Assembly: GCA_964490725.1 (NCBI GenBank)
Contig: CAZBDU010000174.1
Span: 1-5,676 of the forward strand
Source of the DNA: CAZBDU01 sp964490725
GTDB taxonomy: Bacteria; Spirochaetota; Spirochaetia; SZUA-6; DRHE01
Reading direction: 5' to 3'
DNA length: 5,676 bases
A program made the translations under genes and the position numbers. Shown here piece by piece: positions 5,633 through 5,676 of the stretch. Position 1 is the stretch's first letter. Each line of letters starts with the position of its first letter. The notes beneath the pieces are model-generated. The model saw only the letters and a list, made by a program, of their open reading frames with translations. It did not search any database and was not told where the DNA came from.

Positions 5633-5676
5633 GGCCAGGCGGGGGGCGCAGCTGGGCCGGGGGGCCGGCCAGGCGG
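5633..5676. repeat. 10-bp direct repeat in a GC-rich non-coding end
   Basis: GGCCAGGCGG occurs at 5633-5642 and at 5667-5676, the window end. The surrounding 60 bp is almost entirely G and C and contains no convincing gene start. It may be low-complexity spacer or the edge of a feature outside the window. Confidence 0.4.

Overview
The window is GC-rich bacterial DNA with short intergenic gaps, strong Shine-Dalgarno sites and several GTG starts. I cannot place the organism precisely. The zinc-free type of ribosomal protein S4, an rtcB-archease pair, and an mttB-family gene beside an Asp/Glu/hydantoin racemase gene would suit a high-GC Gram-positive or a deep-branching bacterium, but that is inference from family resemblance only.

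Layout, left to right. (1) Positions 1-323, plus strand: the C-terminal part of an Asp/Glu/hydantoin racemase-family enzyme that enters from the left edge. (2) Positions 386-1822, plus strand: a trimethylamine/betaine methyltransferase (MttB) family gene broken by two frame disruptions. One is a 13-bp imperfect tandem duplication near the start codon. The other looks like a missing G in a G6 run at 1082-1087. Undoing both gives a normal-looking protein of about 474 residues. (3) Positions 1883-2419, minus strand: a membrane-anchored class I SAM methyltransferase resembling the FAM173/ATPSCKMT lysine methyltransferases, convergent with mttB. (4) Positions 2420-2618: divergent intergenic region with only weak promoter signals. 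(5) Positions 2619-4525, plus strand: a two-gene operon, rtcB (GTP-dependent 3'-phosphate/5'-hydroxyl RNA ligase) and its activator archease, 14 bp apart. (6) Positions 4607-5206, minus strand: rpsD (ribosomal protein S4, type without zinc cysteines), standing alone and probably with its own promoter. (7) Positions 5339-5545, minus strand: a 68-residue two-helix membrane protein of the DUF2892/YgaP-like family, read from an AT-rich promoter with a 9-bp direct repeat. The last 60 bases are GC-rich and show no gene.

How the genes relate. The racemase and mttB remnants look like part of a catabolic operon for a quaternary amine or related compound; the corrinoid protein and partner methyltransferase are not in the window. 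RtcB and archease form a complete RNA repair/ligation module. rpsD and the DUF2892 gene are separate units in the same orientation. I found no mobile element, CRISPR array, tRNA or rRNA, and no convincing new multi-gene system. The observations most worth checking are the two lesions in mttB and the bacterial FAM173-like methyltransferase.
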